From contig NC_030677.2 in NCBI RefSeq assembly GCF_000004195.4, positions 63,556,222 to 63,620,221 of the forward strand: 64,000 bases of DNA, given 5' to 3'. The DNA comes from Xenopus tropicalis. Taxonomy: Eukaryota > Chordata > Amphibia > Anura > Pipidae. A model generated the notes under the pieces. It ran no database searches, was not told the origin of the DNA, and saw nothing but the letters and a program-made list of their open reading frames with translations. A program made the translations under genes and the position numbers. This document shows, one piece after another, positions 34,713-44,847 of the stretch (position 1 is its first letter; every line of letters begins with the position of its first letter).

Positions 34713-35884
34713 AGGGAGAAATATTAAAATGCAAAAATTGTCCGCAATTTTTCTCAATAAATTTGGCTTGTGAATGCAGAATGCTCCTCACTATTGTTGT
34801 TTTTCTTTATTGTTTCCTATTTGTATTTTCTTGAGCTGAAATTCTCCTAAGCAAAGTTTTTAATTGATTTGAATTGTAAACCAAATTTAATTTCCTGACA
34901 ACTCTTGAGAATTCTCAAGTAAGTGTTTTACAAAATTCTTTTTAACCTTGTAAAAATTTGTAATGAAATGGAAAATTATTTCTATTGATTTGATATGGGC
35001 CATACAAGGTTCCTTTCCATGGTAGTAGGGTGTTAGAGTTCACATCCATAGTAAAAGAAATATTATTCCACCAGGAAAGTGTACTAACAGATAAAAATTG
35101 AAATCTTTTAGGCTTCCTCAGTATGAAATGTTTTAAATACACCTCCACATAGCCCCACATGGCAATTGCTATGTAATCTCTTAATCATTAGAAAAATGTT
35201 GAAATAGATAGGGCACTGGACCTCAAAATGTTCATCTTTTAATAAGTTAATATTAGTATAACTGTCACAAAACAGTGTATAGAACTCTGTGAAGGAACAC
35301 TGGAAGCTTTTACAGTTCAAACTTTTTTAATAAGTTACTTACAAACACAATGGCATTGTCACCACACTATTGAAAACAACAAAAGAGTCTGTAGAGTGTC
35401 ATGCTGCACCATTCTATTTGTGAGACATTATTAAGAGGACTTCCCAACTGTGTATTTTAGACTACTAAAAGCAAGCAATTCTGCTGTCAAAAATCTATCT
35501 TAGCGTATCTGTCTTTGAACTCACTCTATGGGGATTACAGATCAAAACACCTTGACAAGTAAGATCCATTGCTTTTGAAGCTACCACAGGGATATCTTCC
35601 CTATTAATTTTCAGCAAAAGAAACACCCTGCAGCACCTTCACTTCCCTGTCAGGTTTCACATAACAAAATGAATAATTATACAGTGCTGCTAGTGCTACT
35701 GTACTTCTTAGGCACCCCCCAGTGATTGTAATCGCTTACCTTATACCCCAGGTTGGTGCTTCTGTTAGAAGAAAAAAACATACCAACCCAGGGAAGCTGC
35801 GAACTAGTGATCCTCTTGGACTGAGAAGACCAATTGCCATAGTTCTGAAATTGAATTTTTGACCCATTATTTTCTGATGTAGCA
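34713..35884. other. No gene recognised
   Basis: Unassigned DNA. Antisense ORFs of 70-73 codons (34942, 35108, 35677) lack domains. Confidence 0.5.
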
Positions 35885-36555
35885 TTTCCGCTTCTCAACA
35901 GTTTGGGGTTTTCTTTGTCATACTTTTTGTTTCATAATGTGCCAAATGTTTTCAGTGGGTGACAGGTCTGGACTGCAGGCTGTGGGCCAGATTAGCAGCT
36001 ACTATTGTAATTTCTACAGAACGTGGTTTGGCATCTGGATGGCAGCATATATTGCTCCAAAACCTGTATATATCATTCAGCACCCATGCCGTGTGCACTA
36101 ATGTACCCCTATACCATCACAAATGCTGGCTTTTCAACTGTGTGCTTATAAGTAGCTGAATGGTTGCTCTCCTTTTTACTCTAGACAGAGGATGCAGCGT
36201 CCATGATTTTTAAAAAGAATTTTACCTTTTGATTGGTCAACAAGCAAAATATTCAAGGCTATTGTGATCTTAAACTCCACAGTTAGTTTAGTATAGTTAC
36301 TGGTAGATGTATATTATATATTTGAGTGTATATGTATGTGCACAAGTTTTTTTGAAATGTGTCGCTGGCATCAAATTCAAAATGAGCATATATTGTTTAG
36401 AAAAGAATACATTTCTCAGTTTCAACATTTGATATGTTGACTTTGTACTATTTTCAATTAATAGGGTTTAAATGATTTGCAAATCATCCCAATCATCTCT
36501 TTTTTTATTTATATTTTACACAGTCCCAACTTTTTTGGAAACTGCGTTGTGTATA
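35885..36555 (-). pseudogene. Degenerate Tc1/mariner-superfamily transposase remnant
   Basis: Read on the minus strand, about 35975-35915 gives CSPDLSPTENIWHIMKQK, the third catalytic motif of Tc1/IS630 transposases (glutamate present). About 36130 gives a decayed 'DGIGVH' where family members have VMVWG. Stops interrupt the frame. 'cccaacttttttggaaactg' near 36526 is the terminal sequence of a DNA-transposon family shared by fish and frogs. The other terminus is not found. Confidence 0.6.
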
Positions 36556-36575
36556 AGCGTTGGGGGCCATTTGGA

Positions 36576-36640
36576 GGGGTTGAGCTTTGATCGACTTTTG
36601 TTTCTTTTCAACATAAATGATCTATGTAACTATGTAGAAC
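36576..36640. repeat. 'ggttgaacttgatggact' repeat fragment
   Basis: 'ggttgagctttgatcgactt' followed by 'tgatctatgtaactatgtag' is a diverged copy of a widespread vertebrate repeat end also present at 40900-40955. Confidence 0.4.
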
Positions 36641-37434
36641 CAAGCACCCATTAATTTTCATACATTTTCACATATTTTTAGTACATAATAGCTGTAAACA
36701 TTTTTGTGTTTTCAAGCACCACTGATAATAGCACAATAGTCCACAATATATTTGATATTGATAAAGACAATTAGACTATAACATGGATATTGGTTAGAGA
36801 TATACAGTTCAATGTAATTGGAAGGGTTATGTGTCAAATTATTTTTAGAAACAAGAAATAGTAACTGTTCAAGGTGTGTTTTATTCCCTTTACCTTAATA
36901 AAAAAAAATCCAAATTACTTCTTGTTTACTGCAACAAAAGCAATTTGAGTGCATGTCTTCCATCTGCAGTCCCCTGAGATTCCAACAGGTACGAGCTACA
37001 AGGATTTCAGGTTGAAATGGTGACAGATACTCAGATATTAAGCCTGGATGTACAGCACAAATGTGGGTATGGTAAGACTTTTAAGTATTGTTTTGACTGT
37101 TTCTAGACAAATGATATTACAATAATATTTTTTTTAAATGTGGGTATCTATAGGATAAGGTTGAAAAGCAATGCCTTAAATATCAGTTGTAGACATTTGT
37201 AGAAGCCATGTATGTGTGAAAAAATTTTCTAGCAGTAAACATAAACATGTAACATAAATTAAAATGACAACTGAGAAATACACAGTTCAGTGCAATTGGG
37301 GGCTGTTATATTACAAATAAACTGATTGCCACATACAACACAGTGGATATGTGGGCAGTTTAATCACATAAGCAGCTGCTGAATTCCCAGCCAACAATAC
37401 ATAACCAGTCACTGGCCAGTAACACTGTAAAAAA
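36641..37434. other. No feature recognised
   Basis: Unassigned DNA. Confidence 0.5.
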
Positions 37435-37442
37435 GCCATCAA

Positions 37443-37659
37443 AAGTGATGAGCAATTTTTTCCCAGGTGTGGATTTGCTGTGAAATTCCTCATTACTCCA
37501 TTTGTGAATTTTTCAAGAAACTGCTGCAAAATTTTGTCACAAAAAAAATTTGTGGTCACATAAAAAACAAATGGTGTAGTCACATCAAAAAAGGCGCAGT
37601 TGCGACAAAAATGTTGCGCGCTTTGAAAAAATATAAGGTAGCAGATTCACTCCTCACTA
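37443..37659. mobile_element. hAT-type MITE, copy 5
   Basis: Starts aagtgatgagcaattt and ends ttcactcctcacta. The flanking octamers gccatcaa (37435-37442) and gccatcag (37660-37667) match at 7 of 8. Confidence 0.8.
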
Positions 37660-37667
37660 GCCATCAG

Positions 37668-38759
37668 CCAAATATGGTTAAATTGTTTAAAAACAATAAG
37701 CACTGAATACCACCCTGTGGCCATTTACACTGGTATAGGATTTGATAAGAATAGAATAGATTAAGTTTTAAACTTCTGTACTACAGCTCTTTAGTAGTGC
37801 AGACTAGTGCGTTAGATTCTCATTACACAGCAGCTCAAAAATCAGTGCTGTTTGCATCAGAATTAACAAATGAGCCCTGTGGCATCATCTTAAGGTTAAC
37901 CTTGTGTTCTGCTTGATGGTTTTTAATGATCCCTAAGCTTAGCTGCTCAACAGCAGTCCAGAACACTCTGAGCATGTGCAGTGCCACTGAAACTCCTAAT
38001 AAAAGATGGTGTGACAACTTTGTGACAGCATTTGACATCTTATTGACAATCTGTGACAACTTTGATGGCCTGGATCAGTACTATTATAGAGATGCTATAC
38101 ATTTAGGCAGGTGCTGTGAGGTCAGTAGTTAAAATTCAGCTTGTCTAGCCATATTAACTTTAATTCTTTAATTATACAGTCCGTAAAGCTTTATCAAGGG
38201 ATTGTTATGCCATTATAATCTTCTTCCAAACAGGTTTTAGCAGTAAACAAAGACAGAATGAAGCAAAGTGATCTTATCTACATTTATACATTTATTCAAG
38301 GATATTACAAAAGAATTGTCAGATTATTTTATTTTTTGGATGGTGTAAATGAGCTTTGGATAAAACAAAAGGAAAAGGTATTTCATATCCAACATAGAAA
38401 CCACATTAGACAATGTGAGATGAGTGATTAAAAAATGCAAATATAATTGTCTCTTTATATGATCAATAAATCTCTCTAAGTACCATTTTTGTAGTCAGTT
38501 ACTTTGCTCACAGTTTATGTTAAGCAAACAGTAGGCATGATGCTCAGGTCTATGTTCACCTTTATTTGCATTAACACAAAGAGGATTTGTTAAAAATCTC
38601 TCATTGAAATTTTTAACCTTGAGAGCTACAGTAAATCCACATGGTATTTTGATTGTTGTTACAAGTGTGCCCTTAATGTTGTATAATGTTAGGTATACAA
38701 CTATAATGTTAAGCCTATTTCAAAATAAGGCTAGAAAGTATGTTGGTTTGTGAAGGTTG
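37668..38759. other. No gene recognised
   Basis: Unassigned DNA; overlapping opposite-strand ORFs at 37835-38132 show no domain. Confidence 0.5.
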
Positions 38760-38960
38760 GAAATATGTTCACAAGTGAAATTTTTTGCCAGGTTTTGCCA
38801 CAAAAAACAGCCATAGACTCTAATGTATTGGGAAAAAAAAAAAAAGGTCACAGGGTTTGGAAAAAGTCCCCCAAAAACACCCAATTACTTTAATGCATTT
38901 GCAAATTTCTTGGCGAAGCAGAACGGGACAGAACGGGACTGTTTCAGCCATTGCTAATTA
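38760..38960. repeat. hAT-MITE-related repeat
   Basis: 'gtgaaattttttgccagg' and 'ttggcgaagcagaacgggac' resemble the two sides of the tagtgatgag family, with 'caattactttaatgcatttg' in the middle. Terminal repeats are poorly preserved. Confidence 0.45.
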
Positions 38961-39849
38961 ATATAGCATAATCAACATAGTATTTATTGACTTGGCTTAG
39001 TTGTTTTATCACCTGCACCAAAATAACCAAACATACAACGCAATATGGATAGGAAAATTACTGTGCCCAAAAAATCTGCATAAAATAGCCACAATTATAA
39101 CTACAATGCAAGAGTCTCTGTCATTCCTGGCTGCAAGATATAGGGAAAGAAATAACCTTTAAAATGGCATAACACAGGCTATTAGTAATAGCTAAACTCA
39201 GTCACTTATTAAAGCTTAAAGCTTATTAACCCATAAATGGGGTCAATGCAAATGCCAGGGCTTAAAAATTTCATTGGGTGAAAACTACATTGGCCCATGA
39301 AACCTTTATCCACACCCATAACAATATAAAGCTCTGTGTTGCAGGAAATTGTGTATGTAAACTCTTACAATTAAAATTAAACAATACCACAAAATGTGAA
39401 TATATTATTATTATCCTTAATCTAAATAGCACCTATACATTATATCTAAACACAAATTAGTGGTCTAGCAAACATATAATAAACAATTCTTTTTGCGTTA
39501 TTACAAGGACATTTGCATTCATGTAAAATATCAGTGCAAGGAACCACAGCAGTCGGTAATTGCTATTTGTGTAGATTCTGTGCAGTGCTATACAATTGAA
39601 ATGCAAGCTTAAGTATATACCATTTTCAGAGCTTTTTCTGATCTATGTTGAAAATTGTATCATAAGGTGAGAAAAAGCAATCATTGCTCTTAAACTTTTA
39701 ATGCAGCAAATAAAGTAACAGAAACTTACTGTATAATATGCACACATAAACACGCATACACATATTTTTTCCCATTGTAATAGCATGTTGATTTTATAAG
39801 AGAGAGACTGCAGGCTGACACCCTAGCACCTACTGCAAGGCAAAAGGTC
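38961..39849. other. No feature recognised
   Basis: Unassigned AT-rich DNA. Confidence 0.5.
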
Positions 39850-40130
39850 TTTGATAGGGATACGCCAATTTTTTCACCTGATATAGATTTGCAGCAAAAT
39901 TCGTGTTTTTGCAAGTGGTCAAAATGGTTGCAATTCTGCAACAAAATGTTGCCAGAAAAAAAAATTGCATTTTTCACACAGGAAAACTGAGTCCATCAAA
40001 CCAATAACTCTAATGCATATGGCACAAGAAAAAATGTAAGGAAAAACACCTATTGACTCCAATGGCTTTGGAGAAAGAAAAAACTCCCTCTGACTCCGAT
40101 TCATCTGGCAACATTTCAGCAAAAAAGACC
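39850..40130. repeat. hAT-MITE-related repeat, diverged
   Basis: 'agatttgcagcaaaattcgt' and two 'cattgactccaatggctttg'-like units link it to 32462 and 38760. Its outer ends are not clear. Confidence 0.4.
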
Positions 40131-40338
40131 TACAGAGTTTCTTACCACTGACAGCAACAGTCAGGTAAACAGTAAGCCTTAGGATCAAAGCAGGCTTCAA
40201 GGGTACAAAATGTAAAATACAGGTATGGGACCTTGTACAAATATATTTCATTTGAGTGTATAAATAGTTGGGCAAAGTTCATTCAGCAGGTCGCACCAAC
40301 CCTTAAGGTTGGCCTGTAGGGTACAGGAGCTTATAATG

Positions 40339-40472
40339 CAGTGGTTCTCAACCTGTGGGTCGGGACCCCACATATTTCCAATGGTCTTAGGAATAATTTT
40401 ATGGTTGGGGTTCACCACAAGGTGAGGAACTGTATTAAAGGGTTGCAGCATTAGGAAGGTTGAGAACCACTG
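40339..40472. mobile_element. SPIN-like hAT MITE, 134 bp
   Basis: Starts cagtggttctcaacctgtgg and ends ggttgagaaccactg. Flanking octamers ttataatg (40331-40338) and ttataata (40473-40480) differ at one base. The interior phrases 'ataattttatggttgggg' and 'gaggaactgtattaaagg' are those I recall for SPIN (SPACE INVADERS), a hAT family known for horizontal transfer among tetrapods including Xenopus. It is non-coding and internally deleted. The 67-codon antisense ORF across it is not a gene. Confidence 0.8.
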
Positions 40473-40559
40473 TTATAATAGAAAGTGTCTGAGCTAGGGA
40501 CTGCCTCTTTGGTGTATGAAGATCTGATGGCAAAATAAGGAGAGCTGTTCTTAGCTAAG

Positions 40560-41040
40560 ACCAGGAAAAGTAGGAGCAAGGTGTGCCAGGTCCACCTTAG
40601 GGGTAATCAGGTGACTGTTAGGTTAGCAAGGGCAGCTGATAAGAAGGTAGAAATTGGAGTTAATACCCCAGGTGTAGGTCACAGTGTAGGTGTTAGGGAA
40701 CCTATGGGCTGTAGTTAGACAGCCATGAGAAGCTTGTACACTGTATGTGGACACAACAGAGAAAGGGTATTATTGGATGTAAGGGTGTCTTTAATTGAAA
40801 TAAAACACCAAAGTTGGATCATCTTGTGTATATAGTTTATGTATGTGAGTGTATAGATTGGTAAGTATAGGTTGTGTGTGCTGGGTTTACTCGGATGGGT
40901 TGAACTTGATGGACTCTGGTCTTTTTTAACCCTATGTAACTTTGTAACTGTAACTATCTGTGCTTGACGTTGTACTTTGCCATGCCCTGTCTGAGCTGCT
41001 TCAATAAAGTCTGCCCTGGTTTAATTGCATTAATGGGTGA
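40560..41040. repeat. Possible LTR-like or LINE-end sequence
   Basis: Contains the widespread repeat phrase 'ggttgaacttgatggactct' (about 40897) followed by 'aaccctatgtaactttgtaa', and later 'gcttcaataaagtctgccct' with a polyadenylation-type AATAAA. No terminal repeats or target duplication were found, so the class is uncertain. Confidence 0.3.
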
Positions 41041-41054
41041 GATGTTTGCTTTAC

Positions 41055-41252
41055 ACAGTGAAGGTCTTTCTGTAATTTGGATTTCCATACCTTAAATCTA
41101 TTAGAAATGCAATAAGTCCAATAGGATTGTTCTGCCTCCAGTATGGATTCATGCAGTTAACGTCAAGTACAAGGTACTGTTTTTTTATTATGGAGATGGC
41201 CTTCCTGTAATTCCTGTAAGCCCAGTTTCCAGAAAACCGATCCCATACCTGT
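41055..41252. mobile_element. 'acaggtatgggatc' MITE, left end missing
   Basis: Covers 'gtctttctgtaatttggat' to 'gatcccatacctgt'. The 88-codon antisense ORF overlaps it and is not called. Confidence 0.65.
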
Positions 41253-41386
41253 CCATAACAGGCTAATTTCCTGTAAGTTTTACCAAACATGTTAATAATA
41301 CATTTAAAATCAGCCACAATCCCTTTTGTTGTAGTGGTTATTCTGAGGGAAACACTTATTCCAAAGTTATTAGGTGTTACCCTTCT

Positions 41387-41632
41387 GTAAAATATCAGAA
41401 ATGTGTATTCCTAACAATAAGGTTCCTAGCACAAAGTATTTGGGATAATGTCATTTATTTTACAGTTTGTAATGTATTTATAGTACACTTTGTGCTACAA
41501 TGATCTCTTAACAAGCTGCCTTCTTCCAGCAAGCAGTATTCCACAGTTACATAAACAGAAAGGAATTACACTATTCACATAACAAGAAATAAAATATTTC
41601 TCACTGCTGGAAATCGAAGGTCAGACAATGAA
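41387..41632. repeat. Source copy of an inverted local duplication
   Basis: About 240 bp ('ctgtaaaatatcag' to 'tcgaaggtcaga') is repeated in inverted orientation at 43127-43362 with roughly 95% identity by eye. It contains no ORF or recognised element. Confidence 0.85.
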
Positions 41633-42461
41633 TACAGCTGTGCCTTTCTCACCAAAGTACATTTGCTTTCTTTGTAAGAGAAACAGCCCTGATTGAGTTA
41701 CAGTGTAAGCGCACCTATGGCACCTGGGTGTAAAGATGTTAGCAAAAGTCACAATGGTGAGAAACCTGCTAGGGTGCAAAATAAAAACAGAGAAAGAAGG
41801 GTTATTAAGGAGAGTATATTCAGTAGCTAAATGAATTGTAAGTGATAAACATTTTCTCTTGTGGATTTTAGTTTTCAGTAATTAAAAAGCATGAGGAGGG
41901 GAGGTGGAGGAGGGATAGGTGACACACTTTATTCCACTTACATTGCCTCCAAACAATTTCCACATCAGACATAATTGACCAGGTTCTTTTTATTTTTTCC
42001 TTTCGTTGTTCTGATTCCAGGATGAGATTAGATATAAATGGGAGAGAAAGCAGACTCTCTGGTGACAATAAGCATGTGGCTGCTTCCCTATGCTAGTCAT
42101 CATTTATTTATTAGATAATATTTCTGCTGTCAATATTCACCTTCATAGATTCCAGATCACAACATGTAATTTGATTTTCCATTTTGCCATGAAGGTAAAG
42201 CTTAAATCCATTCTGTATCCATGGCAAGTGCTATATTTTTGTTGACCAAATACAGTGAAAGGGAAACCATCACTACTGTAAAAATAGTAGTTTATCTATT
42301 TCTCAAATACTTTTTAATTTCTTACAATTATTTAAACATTTCATGACTTTTATGTGACTTCCTCAACCTAACTTTTAGATTTTGCAGCTGCCAACCAATA
42401 CATTAATTTAATCATATGCTGCCAGGTCTGCCCATATGGTGAAATCACCAAGCAAGCATTT
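41633..42461. other. No gene recognised
   Basis: Unassigned DNA between the inverted copies. The 66-codon antisense ORF at 41868 lacks a domain. Confidence 0.5.
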
Positions 42462-42469
42462 CTGGCAAC

Positions 42470-43069
42470 TAGTGATGGGCGAAAAGTTTCGCCAGGCATG
42501 GATTCGCGGCGAATTTCCGCGTTTCGCCATTGGCGGATTGTTTCGCGAAACGGATGAAAAATTTCGCCGCGAAAAAATTCGCCGCACGTCAAAAAATTGT
42601 CGCCGGCGTCAAAAAAGAATAGTCGCGGGCGACAAAATAATAGCCGCGGACGACGAAACAAGAGCCGCGCGACGAAACAAGAGCCGCGGGCGACGAAACA
42701 AGAGCCGCGGGCGACGAAACAAGAGCCGCGGGCGACGAAACAATAGCCGCGCGACGAAACAAGAGCCGCGGGCGACGAAATAATAGCCGCGCGACGAAAC
42801 AATAGCCGCGGGCGACGAAACAAGAGCCGCGCGACGAAACAAGAGCCGCGCGACGAAACAAGAGCCGCGGGCGACGAAACAATAGCCGCGGGAGACGAAA
42901 CAATAGCCGCGCGACAAAATAATTGCCGCGGGCGACAATTTTTTTTGTCGCACGACATTTTCGCCGTTTCGCGAATTTTTCGCCGTTTCGCGAATTTTTC
43001 GCCGTTTCGCGGATCTTTTCAAAGATTCGCGAATTTTTCGGCGAAACTGAACAGATTCGCTCATCACTA
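42470..43069. mobile_element. hAT-type MITE, copy 6, 600 bp, with internal minisatellite (TSD CTGGCAAC)
   Basis: Starts tagtgatgggcgaaaagt and ends attcgctcatcacta, flanked by the perfect octamer ctggcaac (42462-42469, 43070-43077). Subterminal arms ('tttcgccattggcggattg', 'cgtttcgcgaatttttcgcc') are family-typical. It is two to three times longer than other members because of the tandem array at 42620-42938. Confidence 0.92.
42620..42938. repeat. GC-rich minisatellite, about 16 units of 19 or 21 bp
   Basis: Units are variants of gagccgcgggcgacgaaacaa (21) and the form lacking GG (19). The alternation of 19 and 21 bp shifts the reading frame, so the Arg/Leu/Phe-rich antisense ORFs (155-196 codons) and the plus ORF are artefacts. 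The array has many CpGs in an AT-rich region. Confidence 0.95.
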
Positions 43070-43095
43070 CTGGCAACCCACATGCTGGGCCAAAT

Positions 43096-43393
43096 CAGGC
43101 TGATCCAATTGTTGACCCAACAGTTGTCTGACCTTCGATTTCCAGCAGAGAAATATTTTATTTCTTGTTATGTGAATAGTGTAATTCTTTTCTGTTTATG
43201 TAACTGTGGAATACTGCTTGCTGGAAGAAGGCAGCTTGTTAAGAGATCATTGTAGCACAAAGTGTACTATAAATACATCACAAACTGTAAAATAAATTAC
43301 ATTATCCCGAAAACTTTGTGCTAGGAACTTCATTGTTAGGACTATACATTTCTAAAATTTTACAGGCTGATCCAATTGTTGATCCAACAGTTG
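43096..43393. repeat. Inverted duplicate flanked by a 31-bp direct repeat
   Basis: 'caggctgatccaattgttga' and the next 11 bases occur at 43096-43126 and again at 43363-43393 with one mismatch. Exactly between them lies the inverted copy (43127-43362) of 41387-41632. The joints share short sequence with the source: 'ttg' at one side, 'ttttacag' at the other. Confidence 0.88.
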
Positions 43394-43717
43394 CTTACGG
43401 GGCCAATGATAAAATAATACAAAACACCAACAGCCCAGTTGATGAGGGCTGCATCAACACAACAATGTGGTCAAGTTGGACAGAGTTGGACTCTACACCA
43501 TGAGAGTGCCAAAGTTCTCATTGTGTTATGAATAATACACTGCTTACCCATTTGTTTATGGGTATATATATATATATATATAAGTTACAAAAATGCTGTA
43601 GAACATAAGAGGACAGAAGTTGTATTTAACAAGTCTTTTTCAGTTATAAATGTGTAAATGGTTTTATTAGGTCCTTGATCCCGGTTTATCATGAAAGGAT
43701 GGTATTTCAGGGCAACT

Positions 43718-44205
43718 GCAGGTATTGGACCTGTTATCCAGAATGCCTCGGACCTGGTGTTATCCAGATAAGGGATCTTTTTGTATTTTGGATCTCCTTT
43801 TTTTGTTCTGTCATTTAAGCATTAATTAAACCCAACAAGATAGTTTTGCAAGCAATAAGAATGAATTACAGATGCAGCCAGCAAGTTTTCACATTTTGTC
43901 TCACCATGTCTCAACACCATTTTTTGAGTGTTAAATCCTGCCTCTAGATGGTGCTATAGTTTAAAGACATGCCAGCAATACACAATAGAATACGCCATAG
44001 ACCATGTGCCAGCCAATTTTATTTTTTCTCTGTTAACTGGAAGAGACATAACATAACAACATGGTAAAGGAACTTGGCTGCATCTGTATATCTCAGTTGG
44101 GATCAAGCACAAGGTATGGTTTTATTACTACAGAGAAAAGGGAACATCATTAAAAAAGCTGAATTATTTCATTGAGATGGAGGCTATATGAGAGGGCCTT
44201 TCTGT
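43718..44205. mobile_element. 'acaggtatgggatc' MITE with nested TA-insertion
   Basis: The outer copy runs 'caggtattggacctgttatc' to 43868 and resumes at 44089 with 'tctcagttgggatcaagc' to about 44205. Removing 43869-44088 restores the usual 'aattatatct' context (inferred). Confidence 0.75.
43869..44086. mobile_element. 'cagatgcagccaag' MITE, 218 bp, nested
   Basis: Ends are cagatgcagcc and ggctgcatctg, flanked by TA (43867-43868, 44087-44088). TA duplication suggests Tc1/mariner-type mobilisation (inference). It is non-coding. Confidence 0.8.
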
Positions 44206-44501
44206 AAATCATATGTTTTAGTGAAGGTGATTCTTTTCTTTCACATTAAGAGGGTTAGCTGTCGTATATGCAGGTGTTTTTGTTTTTACATTGGGATCAC
44301 CTGAACAGTGCAAGCATCTGCCATATGTGGTTTCCATTAATATGAAGAGAAAGTGGTTGCAGGTGGGGAAGTGACGCATTTACATCAATAGGAATACCTA
44401 GAAATCCACCAGTTCAGAGCTGCCACAGCCTCTGACAGGGAATGAGTTGGGAGGCCACTGTTTTTCCTATGGGGTTGACCTAAGGAGATATTTTAAACTG
44501 A
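44206..44501. other. No feature recognised
   Basis: Unassigned DNA. Confidence 0.45.
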
Positions 44502-44783
44502 CTACAGCTATGGGATCTGTTATCCTAAAACTAGTTATTTAATAAGCTCTGAATTGCAAGAAGGCCATCTCCTTTAGACTCTATGTTGAGCAAATAATTC
44601 AAATTAAAAAAAAAATATTTTCTTTTTCTTTCTAATAATAAAACAGAACTTGTACTTGATCCTGAGATATAATCAATCCTTATTGGAGGCAAAACAATCC
44701 TTTTGGGTTTAATTAATTGTTAAATAATTTTTAGCAGATGGCAATTCAAATTATGGAAAGACCATAATTCAGGATTTATTTCT
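44502..44783. mobile_element. 'acaggtatgggatc' MITE
   Basis: 'acagctatgggatctgttat' to 'ttatggaaagaccataattc', with interior 'cttgtacttgatcctgaga'. The right terminus is degraded. Confidence 0.65.
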
Positions 44784-44847
44784 CCAAAGGTTTTTGAAAA
44801 ACTACTACATGTTTTGCCTGCATTTTTAGTTTTGCCTAAGCTTCATT

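Noticed and set aside
42620..42938. Regular repeat array that superficially resembles a CRISPR
   Set aside because: Units are contiguous with no unique spacers, and the genome is vertebrate.
42368..43083. Overlapping Arg/Leu/Phe-rich ORFs of 110-196 codons on both strands
   Set aside because: They are translations of a 19/21-bp minisatellite inside a hAT MITE. Units of 19 bp shift the frame, and long frames exist in several phases at once.
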